Below are positions 23,778-31,639 of a DNA stretch of 64,000 nt, piece after piece; position 1 is the stretch's first letter, and every line of letters starts with the position of its first letter. The position numbers were made by a program, and so were the translations under genes. Below the pieces are notes generated by a model, which was not told the origin of the DNA, ran no database searches, and was given only the letters and a program-made list of their open reading frames with translations. The stretch is taken from positions 248,001 to 312,000 of the forward strand of contig JABLXW010000008.1 of assembly GCA_013177945.1 (NCBI GenBank). The letters run 5' to 3'. The DNA comes from Bacillota bacterium (GTDB lineage Bacteria > Bacillota > DSM-12270 > Thermacetogeniales > Thermacetogeniaceae).

Positions 23778-26284
23778 TTAACCTTCCCCGCCGCCTTCTC
23801 GCGCACCACGAGGTTAACCAGCTTGCCGGGCACGGAAATCACCCGGAGGAGCTCTTTGTCCTGGATCAGGGCGCGAACCCTCGGCTGGGCAAGGACGATC
23901 TCCTCCATTTCCCGGAGACTCACGCCAGCCGGAACCCGAAGCCGGTCCCGGACGCGCCCGTTGACCTGGACAACGATCGTAATTTCTTCCTCGGCCAGGG
24001 CCTGAGGATCAAAAGCGGGCCACCTCTCCCTGTGCACGCTCCCGGAGTTTCCTACAACCTCCCACAGCTCTTCGGCAAGGTGGGGTGTGAAGGGAGCCAG
24101 GAGTAAGATGAGATTCACGATGCTCTCCCTCAAAACCCCTCTGTTTCTCCGCTCCGGCGGAACCTGATCTACGTAGTGATAGAGGGCATTTACGAGCTCC
24201 ATCAAAGCGCTCACTGCAGTATTGAAATTGAAACGCGTCCTGATGTCCTCGGTGACTTTCTGGATTGTCCGGTGGGTGGCCCGCCGCAGGTCCCGGTCCG
24301 CGGGGCTCAACTCCGCGCCCTCAAAGTTTGAACCGCCCGCGCCCCTGATTTCCGGCGCGGCACCGGTCACCAGCCGCCAGACCCTGTTGATGAACCGGAA
24401 GGATCCTTCAACCCCCTGGTCGCTCCAGTCCAGGTCCCGCTCCGGGGGCGCCGCGAAAAGGATGAAGAGGCGGGCGGTGTCGGCGCCGTAAGCCTCGATG
24501 ATCTCTTCAGGGCTCACCACATTCCCCCGCGACTTGGACATCTTCGCCCCGTCCTTTAAAACCATCCCCTGGGTGAGGAGGTTGGTAAAGGGTTCGTCAA
24601 CCGGAACAAGCCCCAGGTCGTAAAGCACCTTGGTGAAGAAGCGGGCGTACATGAGGTGCAGAATGGCGTGCTCCACCCCGCCGATGTACTGGTCCACCGG
24701 CATCCAGTAGCGCAGCTTTTCCGGATCAAATGCCCTTTCCCTTTCATGGGGGCTGCAGTAGCGCAAAAAATACCAGGAGGAGCAGACAAAGGTATCCATC
24801 GTATCGGTTTCCCGCCTGGCAGGCCCCCCGCAGGCCGGGCAGGTGGCGCGGAGGAATTCCGGCGCCTTCAGGAGCGGCGACTCCCCGGTCGGCTCAAATT
24901 CCACGTCGAGGGGGAGGAGCACAGGAAGATCTTTTTCGGGAACGGGAACAGTTCCGCACTCCTCGCAGTAGATGATCGGAATCGGCGCCCCCCAGTAGCG
25001 CTGCCGGGAAATAAGCCAGTCCCGCAGCCGGTAGTTGACCTGCTCCCGGCCGTATCCCTTTTCTTCAATAAAGGCGGTGATCTTCAGCCTGGCAACCTCG
25101 CTGTCGATGCCGCTGAAGGGCCCGGAGTTAACCATCAGGCCCGGCTCGACATAAGCCTCTTCCATCGTCTGGGGATCCAGGTTGCGCCCCAGGGGCTGGA
25201 TCACGACCTTCACCGGCAGCCCGTACTTCCGGGCAAATTCGAGGTCGCGCTGGTCGTGGGCGGGAACGCCCATCACCGCCCCGGTCCCGTACTCCATCAG
25301 AACGTAGTTCGCAATCCAGATGGGGACCCGCTCGCCGCTCAGAGGGTTGTATGCGCAGGCTCCGGTAAAGATCCCCTCTTTTTCCGTCTCGGCCGAGGTC
25401 CTGTCGATTTCGCTCTGCAGCCGCACCCTTTCGATGAAATTCCTGATCCGGCCGGCCTCGGGCCGGCCTTTCACGAGCTCCTCCACCAGGGGGTGCTCCG
25501 GCGCAAGGACAAGGTAGGTTACGCCGTAAATCGTATCGGGCCTGGTTGTGAAAACGGGGATTTCGCTCCCGTTCTCGGCCCGGAACCTGATTTCGACTCC
25601 CCTGCTCTTCCCGATCCAGTTTTCCTGCATCGTTTTAACCTTTTCGGGCCATCCCGCGAGCTTCTCCAGGTCCTGCAAAAGGCGCTCTGCATAGGCCGTA
25701 ATCCTGAAAAACCACTGCTCCAGGTCCTTCTTTACAACACCGGTTTCGCACCGCTCGCACCTGCCGCCAACCACCTGCTCGTTGGCCAGAACTGTTGCGC
25801 AGGCAGGGCACCAGTTGACGGCAGCCTTCTTCCGGTACGCCAGCCCTTTGTGATAGAGCTGCAAAAAGAGCCACTGCGTCCAGCGGTAGTAGTCGGGGTG
25901 GCAGGTGGCAACCTCCCGCGACCAGTCGTAGCTCACACCGAGAGACTTCAGCTGGCGGCGCATGTTGTTGATGTTGTCCCAGGTCCACCTGGCAGGATGA
26001 ATACCGTGCTTGATTGCGGCATTTTCCGCCGGGAGGCCGAAGGCATCCCAGCCCATCGGATGCAGGACCCGGTAGCCCTGCATTGTATAAAAGCGCGCCA
26101 CCACGTCTCCGATGGCGTAATTGCGCACATGGCCCATGTGCAGGTTTCCCGAAGGGTAGGGGAACATCTCCAGGCAGTAAAATTTCGGAGCAGAAGGGTC
26201 TTCGGCCACGCGAAAGGCGTCTTCCTGCTCCCAGCGCTCCTGCCATTTCTTTTCAACGAAGCGGAAATTGTACCTGCCTTCCAC
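23774..26284 (-). CDS. leuS: Leucyl-tRNA synthetase
   Basis: An 836-residue class I synthetase that charges tRNA-Leu. HMGH (in [12 protein letters not shown]) and KMSKS (in [10 protein letters not shown]) form the ATP site, and a CP1 editing domain with a TTRPDT motif lies between. A zinc-like CPAC motif is present. I chose GTG 26284 because GGAGG lies 7 bases before it; the open frame extends upstream only through the leader and tRNA. Expression is expected to be controlled by the leucine T-box leader immediately upstream. ogt is translationally coupled downstream. Confidence 0.95.
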   Translation of the reverse strand: MEGRYNFRFVEKKWQERWEQEDAFRVAEDPSAPKFYCLEMFPYPSGNLHMGHVRNYAIGDVVARFYTMQGYRVLHPMGWDAFGLPAENAAIKHGIHPARWTWDNINNMRRQLKSLGVSYDWSREVATCHPDYYRWTQWLFLQLYHKGLAYRKKAAVNWCPACATVLANEQVVGGRCERCETGVVKKDLEQWFFRITAYAERLLQDLEKLAGWPEKVKTMQENWIGKSRGVEIRFRAENGSEIPVFTTRPDTIYGVTYLVLAPEHPLVEELVKGRPEAGRIRNFIERVRLQSEIDRTSAETEKEGIFTGACAYNPLSGERVPIWIANYVLMEYGTGAVMGVPAHDQRDLEFARKYGLPVKVVIQPLGRNLDPQTMEEAYVEPGLMVNSGPFSGIDSEVARLKITAFIEEKGYGREQVNYRLRDWLISRQRYWGAPIPIIYCEECGTVPVPEKDLPVLLPLDVEFEPTGESPLLKAPEFLRATCPACGGPARRETDTMDTFVCSSWYFLRYCSPHERERAFDPEKLRYWMPVDQYIGGVEHAILHLMYARFFTKVLYDLGLVPVDEPFTNLLTQGMVLKDGAKMSKSRGNVVSPEEIIEAYGADTARLFILFAAPPERDLDWSDQGVEGSFRFINRVWRLVTGAAPEIRGAGGSNFEGAELSPADRDLRRATHRTIQKVTEDIRTRFNFNTAVSALMELVNALYHYVDQVPPERRNRGVLRESIVNLILLLAPFTPHLAEELWEVVGNSGSVHRERWPAFDPQALAEEEITIVVQVNGRVRDRLRVPAGVSLREMEEIVLAQPRVRALIQDKELLRVISVPGKLVNLVVREKAAGKVK

Positions 26285-26321
26285 AACCAATCCTCCTGTA
26301 GATGCTGACGCTTCTATAAAA

Positions 26322-26357
26322 ATTAAGCTCTCCCGCCCCCTGAAGGGACGGGAGAGA
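26322..26357 (-). terminator. Regulated terminator of the leuS T-box
   Basis: On the minus strand CTCTCCCG and CGGGAGAG pair, with CCC and GGG inside and a short loop, followed by CTTAATTTTT. It is the alternative fold to the T-box antiterminator. Confidence 0.85.
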
Positions 26358-26675
26358 GAACTTCCCGCGGTACCACCCAGCTTGGTAAATAAACTGGTGG
26401 AGCTGGCGGGAGTCGAACCCGCGACCTCTTCCATGCCAAGGAAGCGCGCTCCCACTGCGCCACAGCCCCACGTATTTACCCACTTTCGCGAGTTAACGCC
26501 GTCTTACGTTGCCGGCTCGCCGCCGGCACTGCTCCCGGGCGAGTTCGGCCCCCGGCAGGCCCCCGGCTCGCACCCCGTCACACCGGTTCTCTGAAGGCTC
26601 CGGGTTGACCTACTACTCCCGTTCCTTGCATTTATCGAAAGCCGCAGCTTATTTGAACCTTTCCAAACCGACTCT
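26325..26675 (-). promoter_or_regulatory. Leucine T-box riboswitch controlling leuS, with inserted tRNA
   Basis: The leader shows the T-box landmarks in order: GGGAGTAGTA in lower stem I, AGAGAACCGG and GGTGCGAGCC of distal stem I, the specifier segment GAACTCGCC with CTC (Leu), GCGTTAACTCGCGAAAGTGG, and the 14-base T-box GGGTGGTACCGCGG at 26377-26364. The terminator follows. The specifier CTC agrees with leuS downstream. Uncharged tRNA-Leu would stabilise the antiterminator through UGGU pairing with its ACCA end. Unlike normal leaders, stem III (GGTAAATA at 26480-26473 with TATTTACC at 26391-26384) is not closed by a short loop but contains a whole tRNA-Ala. Confidence 0.85.
26395..26469 (-). 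tRNA. tRNA-Ala (anticodon GGC), nested in the leuS T-box
   Basis: A 75-base tRNA with encoded CCA. The acceptor stem GGGGCTG/CAGCTCC carries the G3-U70 pair that marks alanine identity. The D stem is GCGC/GCGC, the anticodon stem CTTCC/GGAAG holds loop TTGGCAT (anticodon GGC), and the T stem is GCGGG/CCCGC with loop TTCGACT. All arms are complete, so it looks functional. It has no promoter of its own close by and would be made from the leuS leader transcript. Confidence 0.95.
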
Positions 26676-26705
26676 ATTATACGTGATCCTCCGCCCGCCT
26701 GTCAA
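26676..26705 (-). promoter_or_regulatory. Sigma-A promoter of the leuS leader and tRNA-Ala
   Basis: On the minus strand a perfect TTGACA (26705-26700) and a perfect TATAAT (26681-26676) are 18 bases apart. The transcript would start about 50 bases before T-box stem I. Confidence 0.85.
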
Positions 26706-26724
26706 CAGTTGAAAATACCTCAAA

Positions 26725-26901
26725 TCATTTCTCCGCGTCCCGGAGCTTCTCTTCCAGAGCAAGCCTTTGCCGCGCCAGGGTCTCGCTCGCCTGGCGGCAG
26801 AAATCGGCAAGCGCCGGATCCTCTTCGCCGAGAATCTCGACAATGCGCTCCAGCTCTTTCTGGAGTTCGGCGCGCCTTTTTTTGCTCTGCTTCTCCTCCA
26901 T
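26725..26901 (-). CDS. Small charged helical protein, unknown
   Basis: A 58-residue protein starting MEEKQSKKRRAELQKELERI and ending LEEKLRDAEK, almost entirely charged helix with a single Cys. GGGGAGGAGAAGC is an excellent ribosome site before ATG 26901. It lies between the HD-GYP gene and the leuS promoter, on the same strand. It superficially recalls small Spo0E-type helical hairpins, but their SQELD signature is missing, so I leave it unassigned. Confidence 0.6.
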   Translation of the reverse strand: MEEKQSKKRRAELQKELERIVEILGEEDPALADFCRQASETLARQRLALEEKLRDAEK

Positions 26902-27035
26902 GCTTCTCCTCCCCGCTTTCTTTTATAGAGACCCCGGTTGCTCGCTGCCACATGGTTCTCGCTTCTCCCCGGATATTGCGGGACCGAAAGCCAGACTCCG
27001 ACAGACTGCCTGGTGAAGCTGCCAGGCAGAACCCG

Positions 27036-28103
27036 TTAATGAACGAGCCTAGAGGAAGGTGGAGGCGAAAAAAACGGAACGGACTGCAGCTGAAGCTTTG
27101 GGCGAGGCTTTTTCTTAAGTATTTCCAGAAAAAGGTCTACAAGAAAGGGGTCGAACTGGGTGCCGGTGCACCGCTTCAGCTCGGCAATGGCGTCGGCCTG
27201 GGAAAAGGCGGGACGGTAAGGCCGGTCCGAGGTCATGGCATCATATGCATCGGCAATCGCAATAATCCGGGCGCCCAAAGGAATTTCCTCCCGCGCCAGC
27301 CCCATCGGGTAACCCGTTCCATCATAGCGCTCGTGGTGGTGCAGGATCAGGGGGAGCAAATTTTTCGTAAAGGTCAAAGACTGCAGGATTCCGGTTCCGA
27401 TCTCGGGGTGCCTGCGAATCTCGGCGTACTCCTCGCGGGTGAGCCTGTCCGGCTTGTTCAAGATGACCTCGGAAATTCCAATCTTCCCGAGATCGTGGAG
27501 CACCGAGGCGTAATAAATCTCGGTCAGCTCTTCTGAAGAGAGTCCAAGTTCCCGACCCAGGGCAACCGCGTAGGAGGCCACCCGTTCGAGATGCCCGAGC
27601 GAACCCTCATCCCGCGCCTCCAGGGTTGCCGCAAGAGAATTAACTGCCGCAAAATAAAGCTCTCTGAGCTCATCCTTTGAGTTCTCAAAATTCTGCAGGA
27701 TCTCGCGGTACTCCATCCACAGGGACCGGTACTGGCCTTTCAGGCTGCGGATCTGGCAACATCCCCACCCGAGAAACAGACAGACAACAAGAAAAACGCC
27801 CTGGACCAGGACGTTTGCAATTGAAGCAGGAACCACCGAAGCAGGAATTAAGAGGCCCCCCGGCCGAACTCCTAAACTGAAAAGCCACCCCAGCCCGGCA
27901 AAAGCCAGGCCGGACCAGAAGGCTCCCTTCATCCCCGCCGCAAAGGCAAGAACTGCATAGAGAACAAGAAAAATCTGCTGCCAGATTTCCGCGGTCTGGT
28001 ATCTGAGAAAGGTCAGCAGGCCAAAAGCCAGCCATAAAACTACAAAGTCCTGGTTCCGGGAAAATTTTAAGAACGGCTTCTGCGAAAAATCCGGCAAATT
28101 CAT
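27036..28103 (-). CDS. Membrane-bound HD-GYP domain protein
   Basis: A 355-residue protein with six or so membrane helices (residues 20-115), a short coiled linker and an HD-GYP domain (about 145-335). It contains HDLGKIG and HHERYDGTGYP, the metal and GYP motifs, so it is likely a cyclic-di-GMP phosphodiesterase or a related signalling hydrolase. The sensing membrane domain is not a family I can name. It is encoded downstream of rsfS in the same direction. A CTGCCTGG/CCAGGCAG inverted repeat without a T-run lies just after its stop. Confidence 0.85.
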   Translation of the reverse strand: MNLPDFSQKPFLKFSRNQDFVVLWLAFGLLTFLRYQTAEIWQQIFLVLYAVLAFAAGMKGAFWSGLAFAGLGWLFSLGVRPGGLLIPASVVPASIANVLVQGVFLVVCLFLGWGCCQIRSLKGQYRSLWMEYREILQNFENSKDELRELYFAAVNSLAATLEARDEGSLGHLERVASYAVALGRELGLSSEELTEIYYASVLHDLGKIGISEVILNKPDRLTREEYAEIRRHPEIGTGILQSLTFTKNLLPLILHHHERYDGTGYPMGLAREEIPLGARIIAIADAYDAMTSDRPYRPAFSQADAIAELKRCTGTQFDPFLVDLFLEILKKKPRPKLQLQSVPFFSPPPSSRLVH

Positions 28104-28172
28104 CCCGCCTTCAATCTGGCAGATTGCCTGGCTTTATTTCGACATAAAATCCAGTTTTTCCTGCCGAATTTT

Positions 28173-28532
28173 TTAAGAATTGTTTAAGAATTTTGACGAA
28201 ATTTCAGGGGCGTCGCCCCACAAACGTTCCAGGGCGTAGAAGGCGCGGGCCTCCCCGCTGAAAATATGAACAACAACGTCCCCGTAATCCAGCAGCACCC
28301 ACTCCGATTCCGGAGTTCCCTGACGCCGGAAAAACCGGTGCCCCAGCTTCCCCAGGCGGTCCTGGATCTCCTGGGCGATCGCGGCAATCTGGGTCGCGCT
28401 CCGCCCGCTGCAGATTACAAAATAGTCGGCAACCGGAAAAATACCCCGCAGGTCGAGAATCCGGATGTCGCTCGCCTTTTTCTCTGCAGCTGCCTTTGCC
28501 GCGCAGATGGCCACTTCCCGGCCGCTAAGCAA
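28173..28532 (-). CDS. rsfS: Ribosomal silencing factor RsfS
   Basis: A 119-residue protein of the RsfS/Iojap family, with KASDIRILDLRGIFPVADYFVICSG and LDYGDVVVHIF, both typical. It binds ribosomal protein L14 and blocks subunit joining when nutrients are short. TTG 28532 is chosen because GGGGAGGG lies 8 bases before it and the length then matches the family. It overlaps the yqeK end by 8 bases. The nadD-yqeK-rsfS order is conserved in Firmicutes. Confidence 0.92.
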   Translation of the reverse strand: MLSGREVAICAAKAAAEKKASDIRILDLRGIFPVADYFVICSGRSATQIAAIAQEIQDRLGKLGHRFFRRQGTPESEWVLLDYGDVVVHIFSGEARAFYALERLWGDAPEISSKFLNNS

Positions 28533-29118
28533 AATCTGCTTCCCTCCCCTCTCGCACAAGGAAAAAATTCCACGCCGCAATGGTTTGCGGGTGGATTAAC
28601 CTCTCCCTTTCCAAACAGTAGCGGATTGAAAAGGCAAATCCCAGCAGGAGCGCCCGATCGAGATCCCTTTCTGCAAGCTCCCGCAGGCAATCGACCCCGG
28701 GATAGCTTCTTCCCGGGGCTATTAAATCGGCAACATAAATAACTTTCTCGAGGAGGCCCATCCCCGGCGCGCCGAGGGTGTGATTGGAAATCGCACGCAG
28801 AACTTCCGGGTTATCGATCCCCAGCTCCTCCCGGACGAGGAGGGCCCCCACAGGGCCGTGCAGCAAAACCGGAACGCGGCGTTCAACCTCGTTCCTGACC
28901 AGCCCCCGCTCCACTCCGAGGCGCAGCAGTTCTTCTTCAGGAAGATCCCGCGCGTAGTCGTGCAGCAGTCCGGCCAGTTCGGCCTCCTCACGCGATCCCC
29001 CATTTTTTTCCGCAAGCTTTCCGGCGCAGTCGCGCACCGCGCAGACGTGCAGAAACCTGGCAGGCGTTAAACGAGCGCGCACCAGACCTTCGTAAACCCT
29101 TAATTTTCTTTCTCCCAT
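28525..29118 (-). CDS. yqeK: HD-domain Ap4A hydrolase YqeK
   Basis: A 197-residue HD-domain protein with HVCAVRDCAGKLA, LLHDYARD, HGPVGALLV and NHTLGAPGM, the metal-binding set of the YqeK family. Family members split diadenosine tetraphosphate symmetrically to ADP. ATG 29118 shares its A with the stop of the RRM gene upstream, indicating translational coupling. It lies directly before rsfS. Confidence 0.9.
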   Translation of the reverse strand: MGERKLRVYEGLVRARLTPARFLHVCAVRDCAGKLAEKNGGSREEAELAGLLHDYARDLPEEELLRLGVERGLVRNEVERRVPVLLHGPVGALLVREELGIDNPEVLRAISNHTLGAPGMGLLEKVIYVADLIAPGRSYPGVDCLRELAERDLDRALLLGFAFSIRYCLERERLIHPQTIAAWNFFLVREGREADFA

Positions 29119-29405
29119 CAATCCTGTTCCCGGCTGCTCTTCCCTTCCCCGCGAGGTCTCGCCTCGTTGACCGTGAGAATCCGCCCCTGAAATTCGACCC
29201 CGTTGAGAGCCTTGATCATTTTCGGGGCATCCTCATCACTTACCTCCACAAAACCGAACCCGCGGGAGCGTCCTGTCTCCCGGTCGACGATCACGCGGCT
29301 CCCGATCACTTCCCCGTAATTGCTGAAAAAGGAAGCCAGTTCCTCAGCCTTCGTCCGCCACGGAAGATTTCCCACATAGAGAGTTCGCACCACAGGCCCC
29401 GCCAC
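29118..29405 (-). CDS. RNA-recognition-motif (RRM) protein
   Basis: A 95-residue protein consisting of a single RRM. RNP2 is LYVGNL and RNP1 is RGFGFVEV, with the expected beta-alpha-beta order and a short charged tail. It should bind single-stranded RNA. RRMs are less common in Firmicutes than in cyanobacteria; a role as cold-shock or mRNA-binding chaperone is inferred only. The start is uncertain: GTG 29405 is given, but a GTG at about 29390 would also leave the RRM whole. It lies between nadD and yqeK, interrupting a conserved pair. Confidence 0.85.
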   Translation of the reverse strand: MAGPVVRTLYVGNLPWRTKAEELASFFSNYGEVIGSRVIVDRETGRSRGFGFVEVSDEDAPKMIKALNGVEFQGRILTVNEARPRGEGKSSREQD

Positions 29406-29460
29406 CCCCGAAAATTTTGTTCCGAAGGGTAGTATGCGGTGACGGCGCGCGGAATATACT

Positions 29461-30084
29461 TCACAACCCCTGCTGGCGCTTCTCCCGGTAAAGCCCGTTT
29501 TGGAAGATGTAAAACTCCACGGGTTCGGGCACCAGGTATTTGATGGAAAGCCCCGTTTTTACCCGGCGCCGGAGATCGCTCGAAGAAATGCTCAACATCG
29601 GGATCTCGAGCACCGAAACCGCGCCCTGGTAGAATTCCCCCAGCAGGCTGTTCAACTGCCGGAGGTCATAGCCGGGCCTTGTTGCCGCAATAAACCGGCA
29701 CATGGCAAGAAGCTCTTCAGGCTGTTTCCAGGTCAAAATCTCGAGAATCGCGTCCGCTCCCGTAATAAAAAACAGTTCCGTGCCCGCCCCGTAGAGCCGG
29801 CGAAATTCACGCACCGTATCAATCGTATAGGTAACCCCACCCCGGTCGTATTCCATCCGCGAAACCTCAAAGTAGGGATTTGAAACAACTGCAAGCAGCA
29901 CCATCAGGTACCGGTGCCAGAAATCTGTTACCTCCCGCGCATCCTTGTGGGGGGGGTGTCCTGAAGGAACAAAAATCACGCGCTCAAGCCCGTATTTTTC
30001 CCTGGCCGCCTCGGCAGTCACCAGGTGGCCGTAATGAATGGGATCGAACGTCCCCCCCATGATCCCTATGCGTTGTCCCTTCAC
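29461..30084 (-). CDS. nadD: Nicotinate-nucleotide adenylyltransferase
   Basis: A 207-residue nucleotidyltransferase of NAD synthesis, joining nicotinate mononucleotide and ATP. The HxGH signature is in GGTFDPIHYGH near the N-terminus and ISSSDLRRRV near the C-terminus. GTG 30084 is used; the open frame continues further upstream, but without protein-like sequence. It begins the nadD-RRM-yqeK-rsfS run and is divergent from the permease gene, across about 110 bases. Confidence 0.92.
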   Translation of the reverse strand: MKGQRIGIMGGTFDPIHYGHLVTAEAAREKYGLERVIFVPSGHPPHKDAREVTDFWHRYLMVLLAVVSNPYFEVSRMEYDRGGVTYTIDTVREFRRLYGAGTELFFITGADAILEILTWKQPEELLAMCRFIAATRPGYDLRQLNSLLGEFYQGAVSVLEIPMLSISSSDLRRRVKTGLSIKYLVPEPVEFYIFQNGLYREKRQQGL

Positions 30085-30193
30085 TAAAGATGCTTCTGCT
30101 CCTTTCTTCACTATTCGGGTTTTTTTCTTAAAACCCTGCTCTGATAAACCCGGAAACTCCCGGGCAAAATAAATCAAAAAGGTTGAAGAAAGA

Positions 30194-31639
30194 ATGGATG
30201 AGGCAAAAAGAATTTTTCGGACGAAACTTCCCGCGCGGGCGCTTGGGGAGCAGCCTTCCGGCGGTTTGAAAAGAGTGCTGGGTGCAAAGGACCTCGTTGC
30301 CCTGGGGCTCGGCGCCATCATCGGCACAGGCATCTTTGTCCTGAGCGGCGTGGCTGCAGCCCGCTACGCGGGCCCCGGGATCGTCATCTCCTTTTTAGTT
30401 GCCGGGATTGCCAGCGCCCTCGCCGCCCTTGTCTATGCGGAACTGGCTGCCATGTTCCCCGCTGCAGGAAGCGCTTATACCTATACGTATGCCGCCCTGG
30501 GTGAAATCGCCGCCTGGTTCATCGGGTGGAACCTGATCCTCGAGTACACGGTTGCCTCGGCTGCCGTGGCTCTGGGCTGGAGCGGCTACTTCCTCGATCT
30601 GCTCCGCCCTCTGGGGTTGCAGCTTCCCGCCTCCTTTACAACCTCCCCCTTTGCCGGCGGAATCATCAACCTCCCCCCTGTCATTATCGTCGGAATCATT
30701 GCTTGCCTTATCAGCACGGGAACAAAAGAAAGCAGCCAGGTGAACAAAATCGTCGTTGCCCTCAAACTGGGTGCAATTCTCCTCTTCCTGGCCCTGGGAT
30801 TATCCAGGTTTGACCCTGCCAACTGGCGGCCCTTTCTCCCTTTCGGGGTGCAGGGAATTTTGCGGGGGGCAGGCATCATCTTTTTTGCGTACATCGGGTT
30901 CGACGCGGTCGCCACCGCCGCCGAGGAGGTCAGGAACCCCCAGCGCAACCTCCCGCTTGGCATCATCGGAGCCCTGCTGATCTCGACCGTCCTCTATCTC
31001 GGGGTGGCAGCAGCCCTCACAGGGATGGTTAAATATGCGATTTTAGACACCCCTTCTCCGGTAAGCACTGCCCTCCTGCGCCGGGGGCTTACCTGGGCCG
31101 TGGCCTTCGTCTCGGCAGGGGCGCTGGCAGGACTGACAAGCGTTCTCCTGGTGAACTTCTTCGCCCAGAGCCGGATCCTTTTTGCCATGTCCCGTGACGG
31201 CCTTCTGCCGCCGGTTTTCGCCCGGCTTCACCCCCGCTTCGGGACGCCTGCCTTCAGCATCATGACAACCGGGGTGACCGCAGCTGCTTTGAGCAGCCTT
31301 CTCCCCATCCACCTGATTGCCGAACTCGCCAATATCGGCACCCTCTCTGCCTTCGCAGTCGTCTCGCTTGGTGTGATCATCCTCCGCTACACCCGGCCGC
31401 AGCAGCACCGCCCCTTCCGGGTTCCTCTGGCGCCCTACCTCCCCCTCCTGAGCCTCGCCGCATCCCTCTACCTCATCTTCAACCTGCCGGTCCTCACCTG
31501 GTACCGCTTCTTCGGGTGGCTCGCCCTGGGGCTCCTGATCTACTTTGCCTACGGCATCCACCACAGCACGGCGGGACCGGAGAAGGAAAACCTACCCCTC
31601 CCCCAGCCTGCAGCAAAGCCGGAGAAAAGGAAGCCCTAG
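30194..31639 (+). CDS. APC-superfamily amino acid permease (cationic-type)
   Basis: A 481-residue transporter with 12 predicted helices. The first helix carries GAIIGTGIFVLSG, the consensus substrate-binding bend of the APC fold. Similarity in style is closest to the cationic amino acid transporter (CAT/YfnA) branch, though the substrate cannot be read from the sequence. Its stop overlaps the convergent proA stop by four bases. It is a lone plus-strand gene between proA and nadD, so it probably entered later than its neighbours. Confidence 0.9.
   Translation: MDEAKRIFRTKLPARALGEQPSGGLKRVLGAKDLVALGLGAIIGTGIFVLSGVAAARYAGPGIVISFLVAGIASALAALVYAELAAMFPAAGSAYTYTYAALGEIAAWFIGWNLILEYTVASAAVALGWSGYFLDLLRPLGLQLPASFTTSPFAGGIINLPPVIIVGIIACLISTGTKESSQVNKIVVALKLGAILLFLALGLSRFDPANWRPFLPFGVQGILRGAGIIFFAYIGFDAVATAAEEVRNPQRNLPLGIIGALLISTVLYLGVAAALTGMVKYAILDTPSPVSTALLRRGLTWAVAFVSAGALAGLTSVLLVNFFAQSRILFAMSRDGLLPPVFARLHPRFGTPAFSIMTTGVTAAALSSLLPIHLIAELANIGTLSAFAVVSLGVIILRYTRPQQHRPFRVPLAPYLPLLSLAASLYLIFNLPVLTWYRFFGWLALGLLIYFAYGIHHSTAGPEKENLPLPQPAAKPEKRKP

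Noticed and set aside
26285-26455. Upstream extension of leuS through the leader (57 extra codons)
   Set aside because: This stretch encodes the T-box terminator and part of tRNA-Ala; the GTG at 26284 has its own ribosome site and starts the conserved protein.
27006-27029. CTGCCTGG/CCAGGCAG inverted repeat after the HD-GYP gene, as a terminator
   Set aside because: The 8-bp stem has no T-run on either strand, so it is only a possible mRNA-stability hairpin.
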